From positions 1 to 46,326 of the forward strand of contig JACZJU010000109.1 in NCBI GenBank assembly GCA_014860395.1: a stretch of DNA of 46,326 bases, read 5' to 3'. Below are positions 27,686 to 35,642 of this stretch, piece by piece. Source of the stretch: Burkholderiales bacterium. Lineage in GTDB: Bacteria > Pseudomonadota > Gammaproteobacteria > Burkholderiales > SG8-39. Below the pieces are notes generated by a model. That model was not told the origin of the DNA. It made no database searches and saw only the letters and a list, made by a program, of their open reading frames with translations. The position numbers and the translations under genes are program-made. Every line of letters starts with the position of its first letter. Within the stretch, counting starts at the first letter, position 1.

Positions 27686-28633
27686 ATGGCGCAAGAGGAA
27701 AAAAACTGGGAACGCGAGACGCTGGAGAAACTGGCGTTTGCCGCGCTGAAGGAACAGACCAAGACGCGAAGATGGGGTATTTTTTTCAAGCTTTTGACTT
27801 TCGCTTACCTTACCTTTCTCCTGCTGATGGTGTTCGAGTGGCAGGTCAACGGCGACCTCATCAGCGAGGGCAAGCATACCGCCTTGGTTCAACTGGAAGG
27901 CGTGATCGATGCAAAGGGCGAGGCCAGCGCCGAAAGTATCACCGGCGCGCTGCAAAGCGCGTTCAAGGACAGGAACACGCAAGGGGTGATCCTGCGCATC
28001 AACTCGCCCGGTGGCAGTCCGGTGCAATCGGGCATCATCAACGACGAGGTGCGGCGGCTGCGGGGTGTTTATCCCAACACGCCGTTGTATGTGGTGGTCG
28101 AAGACGTGTGCGCGTCGGGCGGCTATTTCGTCGCGGTGGCGGCCGACAAGATCTACGTCAACAAGGCGAGCCTGGTCGGCTCCATCGGCGTGCTCATGGA
28201 CGGTTTCGGCTTCACCGGCGGCATGGAAAAACTGGGCGTGGAGCGGCGCCTGCTCACTGCCGGCGAGAACAAGGGGTTCATGGACCCGTTCTCCCCGGTG
28301 GACCCGAAGCAGAAAGAGTATGCATTGGGCATGCTGAACGACATTCACCAGCAATTCATCGCCGTGGTGAAGCAGGGCCGCGGCAAGCGATTGAAGGACG
28401 ATCCTGAATTGTTCAGCGGCCTGGTCTGGACCGGGCAGAAGGCGGTTGAACTGGGGCTGGCCGATGGCTACGGCAGCGTCGAATCGGTGGCGCGCGACGT
28501 GATCAAGGCCGAAGCAATCGTCGACTATACGCAGAAGGCCAATCCACTGGAGCGCATCGCCAAGCGCGTCGGCGTTGCCGCGGCGGAAAGCTTCGCCGAG
28601 CTTACGCTGCGCGGGAATTTGCGGCTGCGCTGA
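27686..28633 (+). CDS. S49 signal peptide peptidase, SppA type
   Basis: Membrane serine protease of 315 residues, the short single-domain form of SppA. One membrane helix lies at about 31-50 after a basic N-terminus. The catalytic Ser is S144 in VCASGGYF. The general base should be K196 in TAGENKGFMDPF, matching the Ser/Lys dyad of the Bacillus enzyme. LRINSPGGSPVQS forms the conserved oxyanion region. It lies four bases after the Rieske stop and has GGGAAGGG upstream. The family clears cleaved signal peptides from the membrane. Some homologues are annotated SohB, but the motif set and size fit SppA. Confidence 0.9.
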   Translation: MAQEEKNWERETLEKLAFAALKEQTKTRRWGIFFKLLTFAYLTFLLLMVFEWQVNGDLISEGKHTALVQLEGVIDAKGEASAESITGALQSAFKDRNTQGVILRINSPGGSPVQSGIINDEVRRLRGVYPNTPLYVVVEDVCASGGYFVAVAADKIYVNKASLVGSIGVLMDGFGFTGGMEKLGVERRLLTAGENKGFMDPFSPVDPKQKEYALGMLNDIHQQFIAVVKQGRGKRLKDDPELFSGLVWTGQKAVELGLADGYGSVESVARDVIKAEAIVDYTQKANPLERIAKRVGVAAAESFAELTLRGNLRLR

Positions 28634-28928
28634 ATTGGGATGTCGCGCGGGCGAAAAACCGTCTGCACGATCGCCCTAAACCTAAGCTGCTTTTGCTTTC
28701 ATCCATAACCGTGTTTTCCGCGCGGATACGCTTCAACTCCGCGTGGAAAGCACGGTTGGCGCGCGGAGCGCGCAATGGCCGTTGCGTCAGTATCGGTCGA
28801 TCTAGGACGACACGTCAGGCTGTCGCGACAGAGCTTGCGCGGACGGCGACCCGTCCGCGCGGATCATCGATTGCACGCGGACGAAAAGCACATCCGCGTG
28901 CAATCGACGATCTTGGATAAAGACAAAT
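28634..28928. other. Convergent intergenic gap packed with palindromes
   Basis: The 295 bases between convergent sppA-type and RsmI-like genes hold no credible coding frame. They contain the palindrome array at 28705-28912 (listed separately) and a weaker GGGCGA...TCGCCC pair at 28649-28676. No T-run marks a standard terminator for either gene. Confidence 0.7.
28705..28912 (+). repeat. Array of five successive palindromes, possible structured RNA or REP-like element
   Basis: In order: (1) 28707-28726 pairs with 28738-28757, a 20-bp stem with an 11-base loop and two wobbles; (2) GCGCGC-GGA-GCGCGC at 28759-28773; (3) the perfect 12-base palindrome CTGTCGCGACAG at 28820-28831; (4) 28837-28846 with 28851-28860, a perfect 10-bp stem with loop CGAC; (5) 28862-28881 with 28893-28912, 19 of 20 positions paired around an 11-base loop. 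In stem 1 the two imperfect pairs (T28714-G28750 and G28720-T28744) are G-U wobbles in plus-strand RNA but A-C mismatches in minus-strand RNA. That favours a structure transcribed rightward, as a 3' end of the sppA-type mRNA or a separate RNA. Confidence 0.6.
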
Positions 28929-29639
28929 CTAAGTCGCGAGCAGCAGGAACAATGCTGGCCGGCGATCCAGTTGCGGCGGATGTTTTTTCCACTCCGCCAC
29001 CGGCAGGGTGCGTACGTCCTCTCCGGCGAGGCTGAGCTCGGTGGCAACGCAAAGCAGAGTATCGCCGGCGCAACTGGCAAGGATGCTTTGCACCAGTTTC
29101 TGGTTGCGGTAGGGCGTCTCGATGAAAATCTGCGTTTGCTGCATCCGACGCGACTGTTTCTCCAGTTCGCGCAACGCTTTCTCACGCTCGACATTCGCCA
29201 CCGGCAGATAGCCGTGAAAGACGAAATTTTGTCCGTTCATGCCCGAAGCCATGAGGGCGAGCAGGATGGAGGAGGGGCCTACCAGCGGCACTACCCGGAT
29301 AGCGTGCCGCTGCGCGTACAGCACCAGTTTCGCGCCGGGGTCGGCGATGCCGGGGCAGCCCGCCTCGGACATCACGCCGAGGTCATGCGCGGCACGCAGC
29401 GGCGCGGCCAGCTCGGCGACGGCGGCATCCGGCGTATGCTCGTTCAGAGTTGCGATGTGCAATTCCTGCAGCGGCTTCGCCGTGCCGACCTGCTTCAGAA
29501 AAGCGCGCGCGGTCTTCGGATTCTCGGCGACGAAATGGTCCAGCGTGCGTACGCGCTGCTGTACGTCCTGCGGGATGACCGCCGATAGAGCGCTGTCACC
29601 CAAGGTGGTCGGAATGAGATACAGCGTTCCGGCGCCCAT
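28929..29639 (-). CDS. RsmI-like SAM-dependent methyltransferase (tetrapyrrole methylase fold)
   Basis: Protein of 236 residues of the COG0313/RsmI family. Seen: N-terminal GTLYLIPTTLGD, the SAM-site segment VMSEAGCPGIADPGAKLVLYA, and VVPLVGPSSILLALMASGMNGQ. True RsmI (2'-O-methylation of C1402 in 16S rRNA) starts GTLYVVATPIGN-like. This variant, with a shorter form and HFVAENPKTARAFLK, belongs to a betaproteobacterial paralogue group, so the exact target is unknown. It reads leftward after yceF with a 12-base gap, likely one transcript. Confidence 0.8.
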   Translation of the reverse strand: MGAGTLYLIPTTLGDSALSAVIPQDVQQRVRTLDHFVAENPKTARAFLKQVGTAKPLQELHIATLNEHTPDAAVAELAAPLRAAHDLGVMSEAGCPGIADPGAKLVLYAQRHAIRVVPLVGPSSILLALMASGMNGQNFVFHGYLPVANVEREKALRELEKQSRRMQQTQIFIETPYRNQKLVQSILASCAGDTLLCVATELSLAGEDVRTLPVAEWKKHPPQLDRRPALFLLLAT

Positions 29640-29651
29640 CGTCGACGCGCT

Positions 29652-30239
29652 CTACAGAACGCTCACGCCCTGAGCGGCGAGCATTTCGGTGAGCGCGATC
29701 AGAGGCAGTCCGATCAGGGCGTTTGGGTCGTCGCCGCGCATTTGCGCGATGAGCGCTATGCCCAATCCCTCGCAGCGGGCGCTGCCGGCGCAGTCGTAGG
29801 GCTGCTCGCGCTCAAGGTAGCGCTCGATCTCGGCGTCGCTGTAATCGCGAAAGCGCACGTAAAAAGGCACGACCCGCGTTTGTGCCCTGCCGCTGGCGGT
29901 GTCGCAAACGCACAACGCGGTATGAAACGCCACTTCCTTGCCGCGCATCGCCTTGAGCTGGCGCAGTGCGGTGGCATGGTTTCCCGGTTTGCCCAGAGGC
30001 ATATCCCCGAGCACGGCGACCTGGTCGGACCCGATGACGATGGCATCGGGAAAACGCGCCGCCACTGCCTGCGCCTTCGCTTGCGCCAGGCGTCGCGCGG
30101 TCTCCTGGGGCATTTCATTCGGCAGTGGGGTCTCGTCTACCTCTGGTGAAGCAACTTCGAACGGCAGCCCCAGCCGCGCGAGCAGCTCACGCCGGTATCT
30201 CGAGGTCGAGGCAAGAACGATCTTGGCTGTGATTGTCAT
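29652..30239 (-). CDS. yceF: Maf-family nucleotide pyrophosphatase, YceF type
   Basis: Protein of 195 residues. Family marks are the N-terminal LASTSRYRRELLARLGLPF, VDETPLPNEMP, the substrate region IVIGSDQVA, and YDCAGSARCEGLG. The last motif marks the YceF subgroup (7-methyl-GTP pyrophosphatase) rather than YhdE (dTTP/UTP). Maf proteins hydrolyse non-canonical nucleotides to monophosphates. In many proteobacteria yceF lies beside yceD-rpmF-plsX, as here, on the opposite strand. The start ATG is clear (MTITAKIVLAST). Confidence 0.9.
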   Translation of the reverse strand: MTITAKIVLASTSRYRRELLARLGLPFEVASPEVDETPLPNEMPQETARRLAQAKAQAVAARFPDAIVIGSDQVAVLGDMPLGKPGNHATALRQLKAMRGKEVAFHTALCVCDTASGRAQTRVVPFYVRFRDYSDAEIERYLEREQPYDCAGSARCEGLGIALIAQMRGDDPNALIGLPLIALTEMLAAQGVSVL

Positions 30240-30282
30240 ATTGGACCGGATTTAACCACGTATTGCGGCGCAGGTTGGCGCA

Positions 30283-30726
30283 TTAGCGGCAGCGCTCTGC
30301 AACTTGCTGCTCCAGTTGCGCAATGGCGCTCTGGCGATCCTCTTCACTTCGATACACGCGTTCGCCTTTTTCGTCGAGCCGGTACAGCCGCCGCGCCGAT
30401 TTGATTTGAACGAGACGGTCGCGTGTTCGGTTGCAGGCTTGGCGATCCGCGGTTTCCTGCTGCTTTTGCCTGGTCTCAGCCTGCTCCGCTTCAATACGCC
30501 GGCCCCGAAATTCGAGTTCCTTCTCTTTCCAGTTAGGTTCGACGGTTTTTCCCGGCGACGGTCCGGGGTTGGCCAGGCGCTCCCGCACCTCCTGCACTTT
30601 CCTGCCCTGAGGCGGACGTTCGCCATAATGGGTCACCCCTTTTTCGTCCACCCATTTGTATACTTGGGCGGACGCCGGAACGAGCAGGGCCCACAACAGA
30701 CAAATCTTCAGCAAGGCATTGAAAAT
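30283..30726 (-). CDS. DUF4124-domain exported protein, non-canonical start likely
   Basis: About 147 residues: a hydrophobic signal segment (FNALLKICLLWALLVPASA), then a DUF4124 domain (QVYKWVDEKGVTHYGERPP), then a charged coiled-coil-like tail rich in Arg/Gln/Glu to the C-terminus. The domain is common in betaproteobacterial envelope proteins of unknown role. No in-frame ATG or GTG is near the signal peptide. ATT at 30724-30726 has AGGA eight bases upstream on the minus strand. TTG at 30712-30714 would start MLKICLLWALL but lacks a ribosome site. An ATG at 30795 would add a non-signal N-terminus and overlap yceD. I chose ATT; the start is uncertain, the gene is not. Confidence 0.75.
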   Translation of the reverse strand: MFNALLKICLLWALLVPASAQVYKWVDEKGVTHYGERPPQGRKVQEVRERLANPGPSPGKTVEPNWKEKELEFRGRRIEAEQAETRQKQQETADRQACNRTRDRLVQIKSARRLYRLDEKGERVYRSEEDRQSAIAQLEQQVAERCR

Positions 30727-30738
30727 TTTGTTTTTCCT

Positions 30739-30767
30739 TTGACAGTAAGAGGCAAAAATAATATCAT
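30739..30767 (+). promoter_or_regulatory. Strong sigma-70-type promoter for yceD-rpmF-plsX
   Basis: The -35 box TTGACA (30739-30744) is perfect, the spacer is 17 bases, and the -10 box TATCAT (30762-30767) matches five of six. Transcription would start near 30773-30776, practically on the yceD ATG at 30776. The site also lies just upstream of the divergent DUF4124 gene. Confidence 0.75.
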
Positions 30768-30775
30768 GCGCGCCT

Positions 30776-31270
30776 ATGTTGCAACCGGCGGCCATTGACG
30801 GCTTGGCGTTTGCCCGCACCGCTGGAGTGCTTAAGGGGCGGCTAGGCATGGAAACCCTGCCGCGGCTTGCACAGTCCGGCTGCACGGGCGCAGTGCTCGA
30901 TTTTGTCCTGACCGGCGAAATCAACGAGCGCGGCAAACCAGGGTTCAGGCTGATGGTGGAAGGCAGCGTCCGCTTGGAGTGCCAGCGTTGTCTGGGCAAG
31001 ATGGACTGGCCGCTGCGGCTTGAAGCAAGGCTGGAACTCGCATCGGACGAAGCTGAAATACAGGCTGCGGATGACGACATTGAGCGCGTGGTGGCGGACA
31101 GCGATATGAGCGTCGCGATTTTGGTGGAAGACGAGGTTATATTGGCTTTGCCCATGATACCCAAGCATGAGCAATGCAAAGCAGCAGCAGGAGCGGAAGG
31201 GGGGCCTAATAAGCCCTCGGCTTTTCAGGCGCTCGCCGCGCTGAAAAAACGAAATTTGAGTGAAAGCTAA
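30776..31270 (+). CDS. yceD: YceD/DUF177 protein (large-subunit rRNA accumulation factor family)
   Basis: Cytoplasmic protein of 164 residues. Seen: the conserved LECQRCLGKMDWPLRLEA, the acidic VEDEVILALPMIPKHEQC, and the C-terminal KPSAFQALAALKKR. It lies upstream of rpmF as in most proteobacteria, where yceD, rpmF and the plsX-fab genes share transcripts. In other organisms, including plants, the family is needed for 23S rRNA accumulation. The start at 30776 keeps the typical N-terminus (IDGLAFARTAG), but the predicted promoter leaves almost no leader and I see no ribosome site. The next in-frame ATG is at 30848, which would remove conserved sequence. Confidence 0.88.
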   Translation: MLQPAAIDGLAFARTAGVLKGRLGMETLPRLAQSGCTGAVLDFVLTGEINERGKPGFRLMVEGSVRLECQRCLGKMDWPLRLEARLELASDEAEIQAADDDIERVVADSDMSVAILVEDEVILALPMIPKHEQCKAAAGAEGGPNKPSAFQALAALKKRNLSES

Positions 31271-31323
31271 TGCGCGAAGCGTGTTATGCCGGAACTAGAA
31301 TTGAATAAGTAAGGAGCATAAAC

Positions 31324-31503
31324 ATGGCAGTTCAACAGAACAAGAAGTCGCCCTCGAAGCGTGGCATGCATCGGTCGCACGATTTCCTCACCAACCCGCC
31401 TTTGGCAGTCGAGCCGACCACGGGAGAAGTGCATCTTCGCCACCATATCAGCCCCGGCGGCTATTATCGTGGCAAGAAGATCGTCAAGTCCAAAGGCGAA
31501 TAA
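31324..31503 (+). CDS. rpmF: 50S ribosomal protein L32
   Basis: A 59-residue basic protein: [20 protein letters not shown] at the start, then [20 protein letters not shown] and a Lys-rich end. It matches bacterial L32 in length and in the invariant [23 protein letters not shown] N-terminus (one position reads His for Arg). It is the non-zinc form: the cysteine pairs of the C-plus form are absent. AAGGAG lies seven bases before the ATG. It sits between yceD and plsX, the standard arrangement that ties ribosome and membrane-lipid synthesis. Confidence 0.97.
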   Translation: MAVQQNKKSPSKRGMHRSHDFLTNPPLAVEPTTGEVHLRHHISPGGYYRGKKIVKSKGE

Positions 31504-31593
31504 GCGCTTTTCGCGCAGCGCGAACGGGTAGTGCGACCGTTCGCCCGGCAGCAAGCCGGATCCATTGCCGCTTCGACTGCCGCGAATAATTAA

Positions 31594-32619
31594 ATGGACA
31601 CCACGGTAGCCATCGATTGCATGGGGGGCGATCACGGCCCCGGCGTGACCGTTCCCGCCGCACTCAATTTCCAGAAATCCCATCCGCAGAGCACGCTCGT
31701 TCTGGTCGGCTTGCAGGAAGCGATCGAAGCCGAGTTGCGCGCCCACCGTGCGGCACCGGGGCAGCATCTGCGCCTGCACAACGCGACCGAGACCGTAGGC
31801 ATGGACGAGGCGCCCGCACAGGCGCTGCGCGGCAAGAAGGATTCGTCCATGCGCGTTGCCGTCAATCTGGTCAAGAGCGGTGAAGCGCACGCCTGCGTCA
31901 GCGCCGGCAATACCGGCGCGCTGATGGCGATTTCGCGCTTCGTGCTGAAGACACTGCCGGGTATCGACCGTCCGGCAATCGCAGGTATCGTGCCGACGCT
32001 GAAAGGCGAGGCTTATGTGCTCGACATGGGCGCAAACGTCAATTGCACGCCGGAACACTTGCTGCAGTTTGCGATAATGGGCGCCATGCTTGTGTCGGCG
32101 ATGCAACACAAGGACCGCCCCAGCATCGGCCTGCTCAATATCGGCGAAGAGGCGATCAAAGGCAATGACGTAGTTAAGGAGGCGGCCGAGCTGCTGCGCG
32201 CGAGCGGCCTCAATTTCTACGGCAACGTCGAAGGCGACGACATATTCAAGGGTACGACCGACGTGGTGGTATGCGACGGTTTCGTCGGCAACGTCATGCT
32301 CAAGTCGGTCGAAGGCGCTGCCAAGATGCTGCGCGATTTTCTCAAGGAAGAATTCAAGCGCAACTGGTTCACTTATCTTTGCGGCATTATCGCAATGCCC
32401 GTGCTGTCCGCGTTCAAACACCGGATGGATCCCGCGCGCTACAATGGCGCCAGCCTGCTCGGACTGAAAGGCATCGTGGTGAAAAGCCACGGATCTGCCG
32501 ACAGCTTCGCTTTCGAGAGCGCGATCGCGCGTGCGTTCGACGAAGTACGCGAGGGTGTGCTGCAGCGCATTTCCCAACGCATGGCCGCAGCGGGCCATAA
32601 TACGGTGGAAGCAACGTGA
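31594..32619 (+). CDS. plsX: Phosphate acyltransferase PlsX
   Basis: Protein of 341 residues converting acyl-ACP and phosphate to acyl-phosphate for the first step of phospholipid synthesis. Family marks are [11 protein letters not shown] at the start, [41 protein letters not shown], and [15 protein letters not shown]. It has no membrane helices but acts at the membrane surface. Its stop overlaps the fabH GTG start by four bases (GTGA), so the two are translationally coupled. The 90-base gap after rpmF shows no obvious promoter or terminator. Confidence 0.95.
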   Translation: MDTTVAIDCMGGDHGPGVTVPAALNFQKSHPQSTLVLVGLQEAIEAELRAHRAAPGQHLRLHNATETVGMDEAPAQALRGKKDSSMRVAVNLVKSGEAHACVSAGNTGALMAISRFVLKTLPGIDRPAIAGIVPTLKGEAYVLDMGANVNCTPEHLLQFAIMGAMLVSAMQHKDRPSIGLLNIGEEAIKGNDVVKEAAELLRASGLNFYGNVEGDDIFKGTTDVVVCDGFVGNVMLKSVEGAAKMLRDFLKEEFKRNWFTYLCGIIAMPVLSAFKHRMDPARYNGASLLGLKGIVVKSHGSADSFAFESAIARAFDEVREGVLQRISQRMAAAGHNTVEAT

Positions 32620-33575
32620 ACTATTCCAGAATCATAGGCAGCGGCAGTTATTTGCCGCGCAACGTGGTTACCAACGACGAACTGGCGCAGCGCATGGACA
32701 CCTCCGACGAGTGGATCCGCTCGCGCACGGGCATCCGCCAGCGGCATATCGCGGCAGCGGGGGAAACCTCGAGCAGTCTCGCGCTGGAGGCAAGTAAGGC
32801 CGCCATCACCAGCGCAGGCATGGCCGCGCAGGATATCGACCTCATCATCGTCGCCACCTCGACGCCCGACTATATCTTTCCCAGCACCGCGTGCCTGCTT
32901 CAGGCAAAGCTCGGTATCAAGGGTTGCCCGGCGTTCGACATGCAGGCGGTATGCAGCGGCTTCGTCTATGCTCTGGCCACGGCCGATCTGTTTATCCGCT
33001 CGGGCCAGCACCGCTGCGCCCTGGTGGTGGGCGCGGAAGTCTTTTCGCGCATCCTCGACTGGAACGACCGCGGCACCTGCGTGCTGTTCGGCGACGGCGC
33101 CGGCGCGGTGATACTGCGGGCGGACGACAAGCCCGGCATCATGGCGAGTGCCTTGCACGCCGACGGCAGCCATGCGGGCATCCTGTCGGTTCCCGGCACT
33201 GTCGACGGCGGCAAGGCGACCGGCGATCCTTTCCTGCGCATGGACGGCCCGGCGGTATTCAAATTCGCCGTGCGCGTGCTGGACGAGGTGGCGCGCGAGA
33301 CGCTGGCCAAGTGCGGCCAGCAGATCGGCGATGTCGATTGGCTGATTCCGCACCAGGCGAATCTACGCATCCTGGAGTCGACGGCGAAGCGGCTGGGCAT
33401 GCCGTCGGAGAAGCTTATCGTGACCGTGGATATGCACGGCAATACTTCGGCCGCTTCGGTGCCCCTGGCGCTCGACCTCGCCTTGCGCGATGGGCGCATC
33501 AAGGCGGGGCACAAAGTGATGTTGCAGGGCGTAGGCGGCGGCTTCACCTGGGGAGCCGCCCTGGTACAAATGTAA
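32616..33575 (+). CDS. fabH: 3-oxoacyl-ACP synthase III (FabH)
   Basis: KAS III of 319 residues, which condenses acetyl-CoA with malonyl-ACP to start fatty-acid chains. The catalytic triad is visible: C113 in QAVCSGF, the His in IPHQANLRI (about 245) and the Asn in [14 protein letters not shown] (about 275). The N-terminus ([20 protein letters not shown]) is typical. It starts with GTG overlapping the plsX stop. The next gene fabD begins 24 bases later. Confidence 0.96.
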   Translation: MNYSRIIGSGSYLPRNVVTNDELAQRMDTSDEWIRSRTGIRQRHIAAAGETSSSLALEASKAAITSAGMAAQDIDLIIVATSTPDYIFPSTACLLQAKLGIKGCPAFDMQAVCSGFVYALATADLFIRSGQHRCALVVGAEVFSRILDWNDRGTCVLFGDGAGAVILRADDKPGIMASALHADGSHAGILSVPGTVDGGKATGDPFLRMDGPAVFKFAVRVLDEVARETLAKCGQQIGDVDWLIPHQANLRILESTAKRLGMPSEKLIVTVDMHGNTSAASVPLALDLALRDGRIKAGHKVMLQGVGGGFTWGAALVQM

Positions 33576-33599
33576 TTCGATATTGATCTTAAAGACGCT

Positions 33600-34535
33600 A
33601 TGAAACTCGCAATGGTTTTTCCCGGACAGGGTTCGCAATCCGTGGGCATGATGCAGGCCTACGGCGATATCGCGGCAGTGCGCGAGGTGCTGGCCGAAGC
33701 GTCCGACGCGCTCGGTCAGGATCTCGGCAAGCTGATGGCCGAAGGACCGGTCGAACAACTCAACCAGACGGTCAACACCCAGCCGGTCATGCTCACTGCG
33801 GGATACGCTGCCTACCGCGCCTGGATCGCCCTGGGCGGCGCGGAGCCGGCCATGGTCGCGGGGCACAGTCTGGGCGAGTATGCCGCGCTGGTCGCCGCAG
33901 GCGTCCTGTCTTTTCGCGATGCGCTGCCGCTGGTGCGTTTCCGCGCCCAGGCCATGCAGGAAGCCGTGCCGCAAGGCCAGGGCGCCATGGCCGCGATCCT
34001 CGGACTGGACGAAGACGCGGTGCGCGCAGCCTGTGCCGAGGCGGCGCAGGGCGAGATCGTGCAGGCGGTAAACTTCAATTCGCCCGGCCAAGTGGTAATC
34101 GCCGGTCATGCCGCCGCGGTCAAGCGCGCTTGCGACGCGGCGAAGGTAAAAGGCGCCAAGCGTGCGCTGCCGCTGCCGGTAAGCGCGCCTTTCCATTCCG
34201 CGCTGATGCAGCCTGCCGCCGAGCGCCTGCAGCAATACATGCAGAACATCACGTTCAACGTACCGCGCATACCGGTGATCAACAACGTCGATGTCGCGAG
34301 TTACGACGATCCGGCACGTATCAGGGACGCGCTGGTGCGCCAGGCCTGCAATCCGGTGCGCTGGGCGGAAACGATCCGGGCCTTTGCCGCGCAGGGAATT
34401 ACACATGTCGCCGAATGCGGGCCGGGCAAAGTGCTCGCGGGCATGACCAAGCGCATCGATGGCAGTCTGGAATCGCTCGCACTGGTGGACAAAGCCAGCG
34501 TCGAACAGGGCGCCGCGCAATCCAGAGGAGGATGA
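33600..34535 (+). CDS. fabD: Malonyl-CoA:ACP transacylase (FabD)
   Basis: Protein of 311 residues, loading malonyl groups onto ACP. The nucleophile is S90 in [12 protein letters not shown], preceded by FPGQGSQ at residues 7-13; the conserved [15 protein letters not shown] and [11 protein letters not shown] (active-site His) follow. The C-terminus [14 protein letters not shown] is typical. fabG starts two bases after the stop, inside the same ribosome-site neighbourhood (AGAGGAG at 34524-34530). Confidence 0.96.
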   Translation: MKLAMVFPGQGSQSVGMMQAYGDIAAVREVLAEASDALGQDLGKLMAEGPVEQLNQTVNTQPVMLTAGYAAYRAWIALGGAEPAMVAGHSLGEYAALVAAGVLSFRDALPLVRFRAQAMQEAVPQGQGAMAAILGLDEDAVRAACAEAAQGEIVQAVNFNSPGQVVIAGHAAAVKRACDAAKVKGAKRALPLPVSAPFHSALMQPAAERLQQYMQNITFNVPRIPVINNVDVASYDDPARIRDALVRQACNPVRWAETIRAFAAQGITHVAECGPGKVLAGMTKRIDGSLESLALVDKASVEQGAAQSRGG

Positions 34536-34537
34536 TC

Positions 34538-35278
34538 ATGCTGCAGGGACAAATTGCATTGGTGACCGGCGCCACGCGCGGCATAGGCAAGGCGATCGCT
34601 CTCGGACTGGGTGCGCAGGGAGCCAAAGTAATCGGGACCTCGACTTCTGCAGCCGGCGCCAAGGCGATCGGCGATTTCCTTGCAGAGGCCAAGGTCGCGG
34701 GCAGAGGGGCAGCGCTGGACGTGAACGACGGTGCCGCCATCGACGCACTGATCGCGGAGATCGAGAAGGAATTCGGCGCAGTCGGCATTCTGGTGAATAA
34801 TGCCGGCATTACCCAGGACAACTTGGCCATGCGCATGAAAGAGACCGAATGGGATGCCGTCATCGATACCGATCTGAAGTCGGTGTTCCGCATGTCGCGT
34901 GCGGTGCTGCGTGGGATGATGAAGGCGCGCACCGGGCGCATCATCAACATCACTTCGGTGGTGGGCAGTTCGGGCAATCCCGGGCAGATCAATTACGCTG
35001 CGGCCAAGGCCGGCATCGCCGGCATGTCGCGCTCGCTGGCGCAGGAAATTGCCAGCCGCAACGTTACCGTGAATTGCATAGCGCCGGGCTTCATCGATAC
35101 CGACATGACGCGCGCGCTGAGCGAGCAGCAGCGCGCTGCGATACTTGGCCGTATCCCGCTCGCGCGCTTGGGCACGGCCGAGGACGTTGCCGCAGCCGTG
35201 ACATTCCTGGCTTCCTCGCAGGCGGGCTATATCACCGGTACGACGCTGCATGTCAATGGCGGCATGTACATGGCATGA
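34538..35278 (+). CDS. fabG: 3-oxoacyl-ACP reductase (FabG)
   Basis: Short-chain dehydrogenase of 246 residues reducing 3-oxoacyl-ACP with NADPH. Seen: the Rossmann motif TGATRGIGKAIA, the NNAG motif, and the catalytic Ser-Tyr-Lys within ITSVVGSSGNPGQINYAAAK; the end GTTLHVNGGMYMA is typical. Two ATGs occur six bases apart; I chose the second (MLQGQIALV) because AGAGGAG is seven bases ahead of it and only one base ahead of the first. Transcribed with fabD. Confidence 0.95.
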   Translation: MLQGQIALVTGATRGIGKAIALGLGAQGAKVIGTSTSAAGAKAIGDFLAEAKVAGRGAALDVNDGAAIDALIAEIEKEFGAVGILVNNAGITQDNLAMRMKETEWDAVIDTDLKSVFRMSRAVLRGMMKARTGRIINITSVVGSSGNPGQINYAAAKAGIAGMSRSLAQEIASRNVTVNCIAPGFIDTDMTRALSEQQRAAILGRIPLARLGTAEDVAAAVTFLASSQAGYITGTTLHVNGGMYMA

Positions 35279-35311
35279 GTCCCGAATTGTCAAACGCCTG
35301 GCAGTGAATTT

Positions 35312-35320
35312 TGGTAAAAT
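35312..35320 (+). promoter_or_regulatory. Extended -10 promoter candidate for acpP
   Basis: TGGTAAAAT matches the extended -10 form TGnTATAAT at eight of nine fixed positions. No -35 box stands at the right distance (TTGTCA at 35287 is 22 bases away). Transcription would begin near 35327, leaving a leader of about 37 bases. acpP often has its own promoter because ACP is needed in large amounts; that is known from E. coli. Confidence 0.4.
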
Positions 35321-35363
35321 GCGCGACTGTTTCCGAAGCAAAAAAAGAGGGAAGGAGAATTAA

Positions 35364-35606
35364 ATGGAAAATATTGAGCAACGTGTAAAGAAAATCGTCG
35401 CCGAGCAGTTGGGCGTAAACGAGGCGGAGATAAAGAACGAGTCCTCCTTCATCGACGACCTGGGTGCGGATTCGCTCGATACGGTGGAATTGGTCATGGC
35501 GCTGGAAGAAGAATTCGAGACCGAGATTCCGGACGAAGACGCCGAAAAAATCACCACCGTCCAGCAGGCCATAGACTACGTCAACAGCCACGCCAAGAAA
35601 GCCTGA
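35364..35606 (+). CDS. acpP: Acyl carrier protein
   Basis: Acidic 80-residue protein carrying fatty-acid intermediates on a phosphopantetheine arm. The attachment Ser is S37 in [18 protein letters not shown], the invariant DSL motif. The N-terminus [17 protein letters not shown] is the usual one. A strong ribosome site (GGGAAGGAG) precedes the ATG, fitting high expression. It lies between fabG and fabF in the classic order. Confidence 0.97.
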   Translation: MENIEQRVKKIVAEQLGVNEAEIKNESSFIDDLGADSLDTVELVMALEEEFETEIPDEDAEKITTVQQAIDYVNSHAKKA

Positions 35607-35642
35607 TTTCCAGCGCCCAGCGCGCCTTTTGCCGGAGGAATT

